A model generated the notes under the pieces. It was not told the DNA's origin. It saw only the letters and a list, made by a program, of their open reading frames with translations, and made no database searches. Positions 21,567 through 33,921 of a stretch of DNA of 64,000 nt are shown here, in pieces. Numbering within the stretch: the stretch's first letter is position 1; each line of letters starts with the position of its first letter. The stretch covers positions 67,452,591 to 67,516,590 of the forward strand of contig NC_067195.1 in assembly GCF_000699445.3 (NCBI RefSeq). The letters run 5' to 3'. This stretch comes from Schistosoma haematobium. Its lineage: Eukaryota > Platyhelminthes > Trematoda > Strigeidida > Schistosomatidae. The position numbers and the translations under genes are program-made.

Positions 21567-21771
21567 AAATCTATTTTGTTATACAGTATGAAAAACTGGT
21601 TTAACAATGTACTAAGTAGTTTGAACTTTATAGCAGCTGACGTGCAATTGAGTTTGTTGACATTAAATTTGGTTAAGCCTTTTTGTTAACTTATTTAACG
21701 ACAGAGTCATTCGTACAATAATAACTTATATATACCATCGTACTTTTATTATTGTTGCACCTGTATGAATA

Positions 21772-21955
21772 TGTATGCCGGCTCAGTGGTCTAGTGGCTA
21801 TGCGTTTGCGAGAGAGATCGATAGGTCCTGGGCTCGAATCTCGCGTACTGCTGAGGAGTCGCACAATAGGACAAAACGGTCCTCCAGTACTTCCAGGTTT
21901 TCCATCGTGGTCTAGCTACAATTGATTTATGATCTCAACTATTGAAATAATAAAG
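21772..21955 (+). mobile_element. Family B SINE, 5'-truncated at the tRNA-like head
   Basis: Starts at GCCGGCTCAGTGGTCTAGTG (A-box part), has B box GGCTCGAATC, hammerhead 21845-21890, and a decayed 3' end (TTATGATCTCAACTATTGAAAT). Confidence 0.8.
21845..21890 (+). ncRNA. Hammerhead-like motif with compensated stem I
   Basis: Stem I is GTACTG paired with CAGTAC, where most family B copies have GCACTG and CAGTGC, so both sides of one base pair changed together. The core CTGAGGA is kept, but GAAA reads AAAA and the cleavage triplet is CTC, so the present copy is probably inactive. Confidence 0.7.
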
Positions 21956-22009
21956 TACACAAAAACAATGTGATGACCACTCTGGATAATAAATCAGTAT
22001 TACCAGGTT

Positions 22010-22200
22010 AGGTTAAGGATAAGGACAAATTGTTTTTGAGTGCATAAGATGGATTTCAGTTTCTGTATAGCCAAAGCTTCAATAAACCTTAGTATACATC
22101 GTTGAAGGCTTTTGTATAACACTACAAATGCTGATTTGATCTCAACCTTATGACCCGTCTCAATCAAATGTTTCTCAATGGAGGATTGTTTTAGTGTACT
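22010..22200 (-). pseudogene. Penelope-like GIY-YIG C-terminal fragment
   Basis: The minus strand reads KQSSIEKHLIETGHKVEIKS then AFVVLY, and further on ILRFIEALAIQKLK followed by ILCTQKQFV. This is the HL-TGH and EALAI-K...LC-QK-FV pattern seen in the 15795-16505 element. It is open over about 60 residues but lacks everything upstream. It is shorter than the minimum for a gene and is a retroelement relic. Confidence 0.75.
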
Positions 22201-23328
22201 TTATTATTATTATTTCTTACCTTGAACCTGTATAGTTGACATTTTAATTTTCATATAAACAATGTCTTAACAAGTATATATGTGATCAGATTGTTCGAAA
22301 TGTATTGTGCAAATATGTCAACCTAATTCTGATAACCTTCGTCTTCTCATTGCATTATCGAAAAATATTATTTTATACTTCATTATTATCCTTGTTTAAT
22401 AAAATATTTTACTTAAAAAAACCCAGTGATTTTAATTAATTAATTATTCATGCTTCATCTAATCAAAAATAAGCATAAATTATTGAGAAACATGTGCTAC
22501 TAAACTGTGAAAATAATAATCCACTTAGATTCATCACAAAAACATGAAAGGTTATATTTGTATTATGTATTGTAGTGTATGCTGTAGAGGCCAATTTCCC
22601 CTAAATCTGACTCCATTTGCTAGTATCCCGTTAACTGAGTATTTAATAGGGGCTAAATCTCTTAGTAGAATTATGGATTTTCTCGATTTTATTCAAATAT
22701 CCTGAACACCAGTTATAGAGATAGTTTATTGTTAAAGATTGGTAAAATCCGTAAGCGTACAGGAAGCAAGCACACAGGGAAAACAAAAGTGTGTGTGTGT
22801 GTGTTAAAAATCCATATATATTAATGAGTGTTAATCAAGTATGGATAAATTATTGATTGTCTGTATATTACAACCAATGGGAGAATAGATTAAAGATTGG
22901 TGTGCAACATGTGCTCAATCAGACTGACACAGAAATTTACATGGTGGATGAAGTGTCTAAATTACAGTGAGCAGATAAATAATACAATAGTTGAATGGGC
23001 TTACTACAATGTTACATGTGTTGACAGAGATACGTAGTATTTGACATCAATCAGAAGTGAAATGATTGACAGGAGAAAGTTAAAAAGAACAGAAATGTTA
23101 ACATGGAGTAATTGAAATAACAGTAGGAGTAAAGGAATGATAACAATTGATGGGAGATATGCAAATGAAGTATTTAGTTTATGTTTTTCATACTTTACCA
23201 AGATATTATGTAATTTTCCATTAAATAATAGATTGATTATCCCAACTGAGTGTTCATTCACTACAGTATGTCTAACAAAATTTAAAAGTTTAACATTGAT
23301 AATAAAAGGCTGATAAATCTCTTTTCAC
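22201..23328. other. AT-rich DNA with a (GT)n run
   Basis: A GT microsatellite lies at about 22786-22803. A minus-strand open stretch of 85 codons (23261-23004) is leucine/isoleucine-rich but has no recognised motif and no transcription context. Confidence 0.5.
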
Positions 23329-23340
23329 AAATAGATAATT

Positions 23341-23790
23341 ATCAGTATAGGGTTGTAGAGATTATTAGGCTTTTGATTGAGATCATGAACCGATTGATGT
23401 TAAACCACCATAGAAGACCTGGAACCACTGGACGGCCGTTTCATCCTATTGTGGGACACCTCGTCAGTGCGAACCCACAATGCCACCTCGGGAGATTCGA
23501 ACCCAGGACCTTCGGTTTCGTGCGCGAACACTCAACCCCTAAACTACTGAGTCGACATCCAACTCTGTTAATGTCTAACCTCAACCGACCATCTTCCATT
23601 GCACTAACGTATATACCTGTCTCTACTCGACACGGATTAGCGAGACTGAAGGACCTGGATTCAAATCCCGTGAGCGGGATCATGGATACGCCTTTCTGAG
23701 GAGTCCCACAATAAGACGAAACGGCCGTCTAGTGCTTTCAGATCTTTAATGGTGGTCTAACTTCAAGTACTTTATCATCTCAATCAAAAG
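23341..23790 (-). mobile_element. Family B2 hammerhead SINE, inverted dimer with TSD
   Basis: A minus unit (23341 to about 23637) switches to a plus half at GATTAGCGAGACTG. It is flanked by AAATARATAATT at 23329-23340 and 23791-23802 (11 of 12). This subfamily differs from the main family B in its end (ATCAGTATAGGGTTGTAGAG) and tRNA-like loop (CCTTCGGTTTCGTGCGCGAAC). Hammerheads 23425-23470 (-) and 23690-23735 (+) are present; the minus one has a damaged CTGA, and the plus one a mispaired stem I. Confidence 0.8.
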
Positions 23791-23802
23791 AAATAAATAA
23801 TT

Positions 23803-24289
23803 TACTGTGAATAAAATCCTCGCAAATTTTACACTTTTAAAATATAAAGTTCAAACAAAATAATACAAAATGAATTAAGGATACTTTTTGCTACAAAATA
23901 AAACAAACTTAACAGTGTTATTTCATCACAATTAAGTACGTTGTAATTTTATATTAAAATTATAAGTACAACAACATATTTCATAACACCTAAAGGCCAA
24001 ACAAATGGATAACACATTTTTGAAAAAAATATTAGATTGTTAGAACTAATTTGATGAATTAAGGGTTGAATCATTTAAACGTCCCTTTTTAATAGGCGAG
24101 TTTAAGTTTCTGTTGATTAAAATTTTGAAGTCAATACATTTCTGTCGGTTAGATTGTTACATATAGAATTTTATTGCTAAAATAATAATTAAAATTATAC
24201 GTGTTTAAATAAGAAGATGAATATGACATACTTGATACAAGACAAATATAATCAGAACAAAGTTGCGAATTTCTTCACCAAAAGTGAGA
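23803..24289. other. AT-rich DNA, nothing recognised
   Basis: No signal seen. Confidence 0.5.
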
Positions 24290-24530
24290 TGAGAAATCGG
24301 TCACTGTTAGATCAACATTAAAAACCTGTAAGCAATGGATGACCGTTTTGTTCCAGCAAGATATTCCTTTTCAGTGCGCATCCACGATTCCACATACGCG
24401 ATTCGAACTCTAGATTTTTGGCTTTGAGCGTGAATGCTTAACTTTTAGACCACTGAATCGGCAACCAACAACATCAATATCTAACTTCAACTAATCCACG
24501 ATATTGTACGACCATCTTCAATTGTCTTCG
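24290..24530 (-). mobile_element. Family B SINE, old diverged copy
   Basis: Minus-strand copy retaining GATTCGAACTCTAGA (B-box complement), GACCACTGAATCGGC (A-box side) and CAATCCACGAT-like 5' parts. The ribozyme is decayed beyond use. Confidence 0.7.
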
Positions 24531-25774
24531 CTGGGTTTTTGATTATTTGGTTCCTAATAAATGACACTTATTAAATCAAATATAAACCAGCCGCCATGTT
24601 ATACACTTAAACATTTTATCTTTGCAAAAGTTACGATTTTAGTTGATTCGTTTAAATGTTTAACAAAACAAATAAAATTTTGTAGTTGATTTCAAAATCG
24701 TTTTGACTTTGTTTACTAACTTAACTGTTAAATTTGAATCGACTAGATAAATTACCAGTAAGAGACATGGTTGTCATCCATTTTACGTATGAATTGTGCA
24801 AATCACGTCCTCTTTTTATTGTCAAAAGTTTTCATCATAAAGCGATAACAAATATCCAACTTGTAACTAACTGCTAAATTATTTGTTGGGAAGTATAGTA
24901 TCAAATGGACATTATATACAAAATACTTTTTAGTTTATATTGGGCAAATTTCAAAAGAAACGAAGGACACCGAAGAAAAGAAAACACTTGGTTTAGAGAT
25001 TTTTTAAAAATTTAATGAAAGAAATACGGAAGAAAAGCGAATATACCAACCTGTACTTGATAATCAATACTCATCGTCACATGTAATAAATCGCTTGTTT
25101 GATATAAAAATTAGTGCATTACAGTATGCTTAATGCTACGTGTATGTAGTACATTTCGCAGATATCATAAATGGGTTTTTGAAATTTAAAACAAAGAAGT
25201 ATAATGATTATCAAGTTCGTTTTATTAATCATATACAAAGTAGATTTCTATCGATCATGGCATGACTAACGTAGACGTCGTCATTAACGTGTATTCATAG
25301 CGAATATTTAGTAAGTTACAAGGTGAGGAAACTTGACATTTACTTATTAATTATAACTTATGCTTTGTATGAAATCATTATTAAGAACCTTAGTTAACGG
25401 TTATTTAATTTTACACAATCATTAAGCTTGGTTGTATTACATAGATTACCTGTACGTTAATACATAATACTTTCTTTCTAATTGGTGTCTCATTATTCTT
25501 AAATTAGCAATAATTAATTGAAAACCACTTTTGATACACTAGTGTAACCTAACAAAAGGGAATATACTAAAATGTGCCAACTTTTAAATCTGACAAAACA
25601 TATTCTGTTGCGTTACCTAACTAGATTATTATTATTATTTGTTTGAAATGTGCTGTGAGATTATGAAATTTTTTGACCGAAAAACATCAACATTCGGAAA
25701 AATGTTAACTTTGTGATCTGATTATTATGACACATTGACACAAATGATAATAAAATAGTTGGTAGTATTTATTA
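24531..25774. other. AT-rich DNA, nothing recognised
   Basis: No coding or RNA signal seen. Confidence 0.5.
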
Positions 25775-26180
25775 TTATTATTATTATTATTATCAGCTTT
25801 ATTCAATATTATATGTTTAGTACAATATAGGATTCTCAGCGTAAAAAATATTTCAACAAGTTTCCGTTTCTTTCGACTTGGTCGGTCGTGGCGATAAATA
25901 TCGAGTGATCGCCAGTTAGATGTTAGCAGTTCAGTAAATGAACATCTGAATAATGTGCATTCTTTTCGTTGTATATTGCCAGCAACCACATTGTCTCTTA
26001 TTGAGTTTTTTGTAACTTTGAAAACGAAAGGTTGTACACTTTTTAGAAACGCAGCAGAATAGGTTATGCGATTAATAAACATAGTGATATGTTAAAACAA
26101 ACAAAAATAGATAACTTGTTGAAATATCTGGATGGCAGGAACAGGTAGCCCAGATGATCAAGCAGGCCGCCCTTTGATAT
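25775..26180 (-). repeat. Unclassified dispersed repeat X, copy 2
   Basis: The better preserved of the two copies; see 1470-1868 for shared landmarks. It begins in a (TTA)n run and ends GGCAGGAACAGGTAGCCCAG then CAAGCAGGCCGCCC. The minus-strand open stretch of 125 codons across it is not matched in copy 1, so it is not called a gene. Confidence 0.6.
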
Positions 26181-26224
26181 CTCCTAATTAATGAAAACGT
26201 TATTTGCTTTCACATTTGTACATA

Positions 26225-26315
26225 TAATTGAATTTCTTTGAAATCATGAAACGATCTGAATTAGACTACAGTTAAAAACCTGGAGGCACTGGATGGCCAT
26301 ATTGTCCTAGTAGTT
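26225..26315 (-). mobile_element. Family B SINE, short 3' fragment
   Basis: GAAATCATGAAACGATCTG to CCTGGAGGCACTGGATGGCC matches the minus-oriented 3' end and half of the ribozyme. Confidence 0.7.
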
Positions 26316-27321
26316 TCAGTTAATGAAAATTTCCGAAAAAACATCATTTAATAAAGTTTTAGTTTTAAAATTCTTCCTTTGTGAATTAGAACCAACAGTC
26401 TATTCTAATAACAGGAAGTTCTAGGTTGTTATGATTTTGGCACTGGCTAGATCAAGAAATAAAACGTACAGGCTAGAAAATGTGAAAACATATCTAGTTC
26501 CTTTAATAATTTAAATATTTATAATCAAAACTGCTTAAAAGTTCTTAAGCTTATCACCTCATTGTTCGAAATGTTTATTGTATAAGTTATGGTGTTGTAG
26601 TCTGTTGTAGTATTTTACCAAATAAATTCTCATTGTTTTTGGAATGAAGAACCATTATAAAAATCCTTATTAACTTAGACAGTGACACATTCCATTTATA
26701 TGTAAAACAAAACTCATCCATACATTTCTGAAACGATGAACGATTCATTACATTATAAGTCATTGATAAGTATAGTGTTATCGGTTTTGAAAATAGTAGA
26801 AAAAATACACTGTATGCTGCAATTTACATTTCCCAAGAAAATTATCAGAATTATTTCTGTAGAAACATTTGATTGCCGAAATTCCAATTATTAAACTTGT
26901 GTAGTAGAAAAAAAGAACAGAAATATGAAATAGAACATAATAGTTTAAGTACCCCATAGGGTTTTTGTAAAACTTGTTTGTCGTCAAATATCTTCATGAA
27001 ATGTACGTTTCTATTTGCATATTGATATGTAATACTCCTCATTGTTTTATTATGGACGATAATGATGTATTAAATAATTTCATGTTCATGTTCAACAATA
27101 TCACTATGAATTTATCTTAAGGCTTCTAAGTAATTTGTTTGTTAGCTATCAACTGTCACATCAGAAGGACAATTGGCAACTTACCATGAAACTAAATAAT
27201 ATTTTTGAAAACACTCAATTCATTGAATAAATCTCATTATGACATCCGTAATTCCTTGGCACTAGTGAAACAAACTTATTCTAAATAATCTCTTTATATG
27301 AATTGATTTACCTGTAAATTT
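26316..27321. other. AT-rich DNA, nothing recognised
   Basis: Two overlapping minus-strand open stretches (69 and 63 codons) are tyrosine/phenylalanine-rich and look like composition effects. Confidence 0.5.
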
Positions 27322-27489
27322 TCTAGACTCTGGAATAACCTACCACAATCTATCCGTATGATAAAATCACTCCCATACTTTGTTCGCTGCATCGATGCAT
27401 ACTGCTCCTCTGAAAATGCATTGAATGTTTTAGCACCTGCAAGTGTATCTCATTCCACAAGTGATATTATAGGAACTTTAAATGTTTAG
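27322..27489 (+). pseudogene. CR1/Jockey-like LINE RT C-terminus
   Basis: An open 55-codon piece with SRLWNNLPQSIRMIKSLPYF, the R-WN-LP-I-SL--F signature closing reverse transcriptases of CR1/Jockey-type LINEs, ends at TAG 27487-27489. The frame is lost immediately upstream. The downstream sequence to the ATT-rich run near 27983-27997 would be the 3' UTR and tail of the same insertion. It is a different LINE group from the RTE copies. Confidence 0.65.
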
Positions 27490-28000
27490 CCATCTTTACT
27501 AGTGCATTACCTAAGTAAAACCACCTACTTGCTGTCACTTTATGTTAACACCGTCCCCAGCAAGTTTAACTAATTTGAATAACATAAACAGTATATCACT
27601 GTGTCACATGACACGCGCATTTCGGTAGACCTGATTGACATATTTTGGTAGTTACTGCTTTGTTGTTCCGTGCTCTCTGTTTTCGTTTTAATTTCTCTAT
27701 TTGTAGATAATTATCATTAATTTGATCTGGCACACGAAATGACCTTAATTACTCCGTTCATAAATCAACGGGCTGTCCATTTAAGAAATATTAAAAGTTC
27801 CCGGTTGATTCATTGGATCGCTGTAATATATGTACTACCTAAACAATTACTGAACTAATATACTTAAAACTTTCTTCTATCACATGTTTGTTCTCTACAT
27901 CTGATGTTACTATTTATATCAAATTGGTCATGCCTGTAAACTGGCATGAATTCTGTAATTACTATTTTCAGAATATATAAATTATTATTATTATAATGTA
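27490..28000 (+). mobile_element. Probable 3' UTR and (ATT)n tail of the CR1-like LINE
   Basis: Follows the RT C-terminus directly and ends in an ATT run, the usual tail type of this LINE group. Assignment is by position only. Confidence 0.45.
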
Positions 28001-28900
28001 GAATGTTATGGAAATGAATAAAATTTCGTTCACTTGGTTACAGCACTAATGATAACGTTTCCTGAAACAGATTAATGTCAACAACCAATATTTTTAAAAT
28101 ACGTAGTTATATAAATCAATATCATATTCAACTTTATCAATATGAATATTATTTAAGTATGTGTTTTTCGAAGAAAACAGGTTACCTAATCTATAATATT
28201 ATTCTTCTAAATGTGATTAGCAAAAATCTGTAGAATTTCTAGCTTAATTTAATTCATGCTTTGTCGAAAAAGCCCCCTTTTATATGTTCTAAATAGTTTT
28301 CGGATCAAACTATCCGCATAAAATTATTCCTTTATTCAAGAGGACATTTGTTCGGACTATAAATTCAACAGATGTTGTTTAGATGCTTCAAATTGTAAAG
28401 TAGAACAGATTTGTGTAATATATTAGGAATAACTACCAATATGGATAGTCATTTCTAGTAACATAGTTGTAGGTTATTCCCGTATGAATGACACTATGGA
28501 TGTGAAAAGATTCTTTTACATTTTCCATAGATTTAAGTTTGCTTTGTTAACACAATTCTGTTAGTAAATCTTATCTGTTCCGCTTAATTCTTAAAAATCA
28601 ATAAATAAAACTTTCACGACTTGAGACTGGTTCCTGTTTATGTTTATTGCATGACTATCTTAATCTAATTGTCATAGCACAAAAACTAAGGAGAATTAAT
28701 TAAATAAACCAATCGATTTATTATGTCTAGTAAGTTAAGTTTAAATCAACTACTTATTTATTCATATCACTTCTTTTTGTCTGTTAAAATCTATAAACGA
28801 AATCAGTTAACATCAGTTTACGTTACAAACAAACTGATCAGCTAGAAAATAATTGATTACTTGCCTCGTTGAGATAAAGTTTTTGAAAATATGTCAAAAA
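28001..28900. other. AT-rich DNA, nothing recognised
   Basis: No signal seen. Confidence 0.5.
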
Positions 28901-28920
28901 TAAATGAACATTTATTTATC

Positions 28921-29412
28921 TTAATAGTCGAGTTCATGAGTCAATTAAAGCAAGACCACTATGAAAAGCCTGGAAGCACTGGACGACCGTTTCGTCCTAG
29001 TATGGGACTCCTCGGCACTGCGCATCCACGATCCCACTCGCAGGATTTGAACCCAGGAATTATCAGTCTCGCAGCGCGAGTGCTTAACCACTAAACCACT
29101 GAGTTGTCATTCAATGGTGTTAACGTCTATTTTCAACTAATCCACGAAATTGAGCGACACATCCACCATTGTCTTCAGTGAGTTACTACCTCATAGCAGA
29201 CCCGGTTAAACTCCACTGGTCAATACTTCTCACTAGAACTCCAATATATACATCTTGAAGCCAGTCACTAGTATCAGAAGGGGTTTTTGTGAATATTATA
29301 GTAATTTTAATAGTTGAGATCATGAGTCAATTGAAGCTAGACCACCATTGAAAACCTGAAATTACTGGATGGGCGTTTCGTCCTAGAACAGGACTCCTTA
29401 GCAGTGCTCATT
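28921..29412 (-). mobile_element. Family B SINE, two minus units in tandem (second partial)
   Basis: A complete minus unit (about 28930-29270) runs into a second one from TATCAGAAGGGG, which stops just past its ribozyme. The two hammerheads (28976-29021 and 29361-29406) lie 385 bp apart in the same orientation and give the family B unit length. Both are damaged: CTGA reads CCGA in the first and CTAA in the second. Confidence 0.8.
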
Positions 29413-32193
29413 CTCTAACTTAAATATATTTATTTTGGTCGAGTGTTTTAGCTTGTAAATTGAACTTACTATAGTAATTTTTTTCAAGCATATTTAATTT
29501 AGGACTGAAATATTGACTGTACTCTACAAATCATTCATATGAATAAATGTAAAAGCTGATGATAGCTACATTGTGTTTATTTAGATTGTGTTCAAGTGGA
29601 TATATTTCTTTTCGCTGTTTCTAATTTCATTTTTCAAATGTATTTCCGCTTTCAATTATTTATCCATATTGTGCATTTTGAAAATGGTAAACATATGAAA
29701 TAATCCATTAGATTATTCAGTTAAGGATTACAATTGTAATCATAAACCTTCATGTTAACTAATCACTATCCATTCGCTGTGATTTCTACACATAATATTT
29801 GTCTTTGATACACAATGAGACTAATTTAGCTATACTAACAAACTAAATTGATAAAATGTATAGCAAAATACTTGTTTTAATATTATATGAAGCTTGGTTA
29901 CACATTACTTATGAATGCATTCATTTCTTCTTAATTATATTTGTATAATGATCATAATTCCTATCAGTTTTGCCTTACATGATTTTACTGGGAAAAAAAC
30001 ATTTCGTGATAATGTCTATTGTTTCCAACCAAAATCAATCTTTGAATTTTGATCCCTTTTTAAAAAAGACAGAAATAACCCGTTTACACGTCATGTTATG
30101 AGGCATTGTAGTTTTATAATCATGCTGAAATAAATGTCATTCAAATATAATTCCATTTTTCATTTATATTACATTACCCTTGTATACATATTTTTTATTG
30201 AATTATAAGCTTTTACTATTCTTTTAACTCCTTACCGTTAAAAAAATGTTTGTTTTTTTAGAAATAGAACATTGTGTTATGCATTGAATTTCATATGACA
30301 TACAAAGTAAATAAGACATGTCAAACGAAATCTCAAGAGAGCATAGTAAACAAACATGATTAGTCTAATTCTACACCTAGTCACGTTCACCAACTTTATG
30401 TCTTTTTCAAACATGAACTATCTAGTTTTTTAAGTAAAATAAAAGTTGGCTCATTCAATAGTTACTTGCTAATACAATATTCCAAAACGAATTCGAATTT
30501 GTGAATGTAAACAACTGTCTGAAACATAACATCCATTGTATTTTAATATTTTCTAGGAGTCTAATGACGCATGAAGTACATGTTTACGTAATAATTTTGT
30601 AAATCTTCATATTACAAGCATTAATTATTTTAGTGACTATAACATTTTATATCATTACATATGTTTTCTCATTTACAGATTTTTGAGAAACATCATCTTG
30701 TTTTAATTAGCTCTTTTTTAAATTAGTTTATCGGTACATGTCAATGCGTTTTATTTTCAAGTAGTCACAGTGTGAACAAATGAGAACATAGAAAATGACT
30801 TTTGAGTTTTAGCGTTTAATTCAAAATTTGATGACTTACAAATAAAACAATCTGTAACAAATGGAAATAAACCCATTATCGATATAAACTCTATAAACAC
30901 ATTGTAATACTGTAGTAGATTATCATCAAGATAATTCATTAAGCTTTCCTTATTAATAACACTGATACTCATCATTGAATGAATCTCAGCGAAATATAAA
31001 TTTCACAAGGCAACACGAAGCGCTGACGACAGTTTATTGTCGAACAGCTTAAATCAGTCAATAAACTATAATCACACCATGCGTATTCGAGCAGAAATGC
31101 TAATGAGAGCGAATACACAGGAGAACCATGGGTCGAATAAACAATCAGCTGAAGAATGCTATGAGTTAATCAGATTGAGACACATATATATGATATAGAA
31201 AAGCGAATGATGTATTGAGTGATTTAAGCAGCTAACATATAAGATAGAGAGAGAATAATATATATGCGTAGGCTGTCACATGTGATCAAGCATCACGTTC
31301 ATACAGAAATGATAATTATATTAAGATATACAAATTGTTGCTGTTCGAATAACACTGTCTGTTAAACAAGTTAGTTAAGAGGATTGGCAAAACTAACCGT
31401 AAGCAAACTTAATTGTAGGAGAGGTGTTATAATACAATTGTTTACCTTTTACAGACTTCAATTACAAAGCTGTTGCGTGATGAGCTGTTAAGTGGGCAGA
31501 ATTAGTAATGGTTGTTTTATATTTTAATCATTAAAGATCCACGTCATATTAAAAGACTAGTATTTGAACGAAGAATATTCTTTTCGATAAATTCTTTTCA
31601 GGTTCTACAATTATATACACAAATTAATAATTCGTAAAAGGGCCAGGTCAAGGACAAAGCACATCGTTCAAAGCATATGAATTTAGGATTGTGATAAATA
31701 AAATGCAATAAAATTGATTTCTTTGCATATCAGAAAGACAGATTCCAATCTTCTCTTAATGATTTTATGTTGAAAAGTATGTTTTTCTTTAGTTTATATT
31801 CAAAGACATCTTGAATCTATTATGAAATAATATGTAAAAAGAAATAATCCAAATAGGCACAACGACAATGTGTCGAAGTTGTGATTTACGTATAAAAGAT
31901 GAAGCATCGATGAATAGTAGAACAATAAAGGAAGGACTCACTACACAATAAGTTTTATTCATGACATTAAATATTACAAACACAAAATGTCGATAGAAAT
32001 TCACATACAGATGCCAACTAAAGAGTGATGTACTCAACTAGTTAAAGAATGTCATGCTACAGTAAAATGATACGACTGAATGAACAGAATTTACTCCTTC
32101 AACGTTTTAGTGATCAAATAAAAATATGATTTTTTGTGAGACAATTATTTAGACTCCACTAATGCAAGATAACGAATCAGAACTACATTGTCA
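29413..32193. other. Long AT-rich stretch, no gene seen
   Basis: The part near 31000-31480 is somewhat richer in GC and could hold an old insertion, but no coding, ribozyme or tRNA-like remnant was recognised. The minus-strand open stretches at 30757-30975 and 31789-32037 have no motif. Confidence 0.5.
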
Positions 32194-32202
32194 AAGAAAT
32201 AA

Positions 32203-32418
32203 TATTTTCAGAAGGGGTTTGTGGAGATTTTAGAAATTTCACAGATTGAAATAATGAGTCAGTTGAAGCTAGACCACTATGGAAAACCTGGAAACACTGG
32301 ACGGCCCTTTCGTCCTAGTACGGGACTCCTCAGCAGTGCGCATCCACGATCCCGCACCCCGCGGGATTCGAACCCAGGACCTACTGGCTTCACGCTCGAG
32401 CACTTAACCATTAGATCC
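32203..32418 (-). mobile_element. Family B SINE, 5'-truncated, with TSD
   Basis: Minus-oriented: 3' end (CAGAAGGGGTTTGTGGAG), hammerhead, and tRNA-like B box, cut within the A-box side. AAGAAATAA repeats at 32194-32202 and 32419-32427 flank it, showing a simple 5'-truncated insertion as for LINE-type priming. Confidence 0.85.
32294..32339 (-). ncRNA. Hammerhead, family B, nearly intact
   Basis: Stem I GCACTG with CAGTGT (one G-U), core CTGAGGA, stem II GTCC/GGAC, GAAA and GTC are present. The base after GAAA is G instead of C, which removes the second pair of stem III. Confidence 0.7.
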
Positions 32419-32602
32419 AAGAAATAAAATGCGCGCAGTTTTTAAAGTCCATGAACAGTAAAAAAGATTCGCATACTTCGTTTTTCGATTAAAAACACCT
32501 CTTGTTAGATGTATGTTACAGAAAACTAAGGTATTTCTAATATTTTCATAACAAACGTATTTAGCCAATCATGATTTAAAAATAATAATCTTGATTAAAC
32601 TG

Positions 32603-33080
32603 TAGTGCCGGTTACTATGTTAAACCCACATAGTTTATTCTCGCTTCTCGACAGGCTAATTTATCCATTCTTCTTGACTCGTGTTTTGATCTTGTTAATT
32701 ATTCACTTATCAACTGTGACTTTTAATATGAGCGTATGTGTGTGTACATATTATTCTACTCATCACATATCTGTAGCCTGTTTTTGTGTGACTATAAATA
32801 TTGATTGATGCTTGGTTAAATCGAGTTGGCTTATATGCCTTCTCTACTGCGCATCATTTCGCTTTGCTCTCCTCTCTTCGCTTCTACAATCTGTTTCACT
32901 CTTCTTTCTGGGTTTCATCTCCCTGATTGTTTAATCAAATCAATGAGTGCATGAAATATACATATTCAAAGTTCATTCACTAATGCGGATCAAGTCGAGT
33001 ATCACATACGAGGATAACCGACATAAATATTTCAATAACAATCAATCATACAATCTAATTGGAATCAGATCTTGAGTCAT
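32603..33080 (+). repeat. LTR-like repeat, copy 1
   Basis: One of four copies (others at 46099, 55249, 63384) sharing TGTAGTGYCGGTTACTATG at the start, then GTTAATTATTCA, TTGGTTAAATCGARTTGGCT, and CTCCATCGCG or a similar run. The end has GATAACC/GATAGCC, CAATAACAATCA and ATTGGAGTCAG. No gag or pol is attached to any copy, as for solo LTRs. TG is at the start, but the exact end and target duplication are unsure. Confidence 0.55.
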
Positions 33081-33452
33081 TAAAAAAACAATTGGATTTA
33101 TATTCAGAAACTTATGATATTTGTATTATGTAACTGGAGACAGAAAATCACATTACTGTTAATTAAACATTTTATTCAAATTTTGGCGATACTATAATCT
33201 ATGGACGAACCAATCAGGTATAAGATTACAGGCCTCGGGTTTTGGCGCGAAATTCACTCACTCATTTGGCTAAATAGAGTCTTGGCATCATAGCTGATGT
33301 CAGTTCGTGATGAAAACCCTGAATGTCATTCCTAACCTTAACCATCATGTGAAAATCATAATTAGAAATCCGCACATAAATTTATAACCTTCTTTGGTCC
33401 TAGTTATCAGGTAGACACTCTCAAAGTCAGTCTGGCGTCGCACAAAGGTCGT
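33081..33452. other. No gene seen
   Basis: AT-rich, apart from a GGCCTCGGGTTTTGGCGCG patch near 33232. Nothing is assignable. Confidence 0.5.
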
Positions 33453-33465
33453 CCATAAATTATAG

Positions 33466-33581
33466 CGTTTTTTAGCGAGTTATTTTTTTTACGGGATGGG
33501 GTCGCTAACACCATGTCCAACACTCCTCCTTTATCCGAGTTTGGGACCGGCAGTAGCTCCAGAGGGGCTCCGGACAAAGTT
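33466..33581 (-). mobile_element. RTE-leader-only mini-element, copy 1, with TSD
   Basis: Read on the minus strand, this 116-bp element begins where the RTE 5' leader begins (AACTTTGTCCGGAGCC, diverged). It keeps the CTACTGCCGGTCCCA and GGATAAAGGAGGAG blocks and ends in AACTCGCTAAAAAACG. It is bracketed by 13-bp near-perfect repeats: CCATAAATTATAG at 33453-33465 and CCATAAACTATAG at 33582-33594. No LINE coding or 3' sequence is present, so it is not an ordinary 5'-truncated LINE. Confidence 0.75.
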
Positions 33582-33854
33582 CCATAAACTATAGTTCCAC
33601 CCAAATTCATATTAGTTTTATATAGATTTAAGCTACTTAATTAATCAAATAGTTCACTTTATCAGTATATTCAAGAAAATATTTCAATATTATTTTCGAC
33701 TAACCTCCAATAAATCAATAAATCTCCAATATTTACTCAATATGGAAATCAGTTCAATATTAGTTACCCAATCTTAATAATAAAGGTAATGTTATATTAT
33801 TCAAATAATTTTTATGCATCCATAATCAAAATTTAATAAAGCTTCCGGTTTATA

Positions 33855-33921
33855 CTTACTTACTTGCTTACTTACGCCTGTTACTCCGAATAGAGCATAA
33901 ACCGCCGACCAGCATTCTAGT
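33855..33921 (-). mobile_element. RTE LINE, short 3' end fragment
   Basis: ACTTACTTACGCCTGTTACTCC with the TAAG-type tail and the last about 45 bp of the RTE, read on the minus strand. It is a severely 5'-truncated insertion. Confidence 0.8.

Noticed and set aside
25705..26082. Minus-strand frame of 125 codons
   Set aside because: It overlaps repeat X; the frame is not conserved in the other copy and ends in a trinucleotide-repeat asparagine run.
31000..31480. Possible LTR or gene fragment in a GC-richer patch
   Set aside because: No second copy in the window, no terminal duplication and no coding motif could be found.
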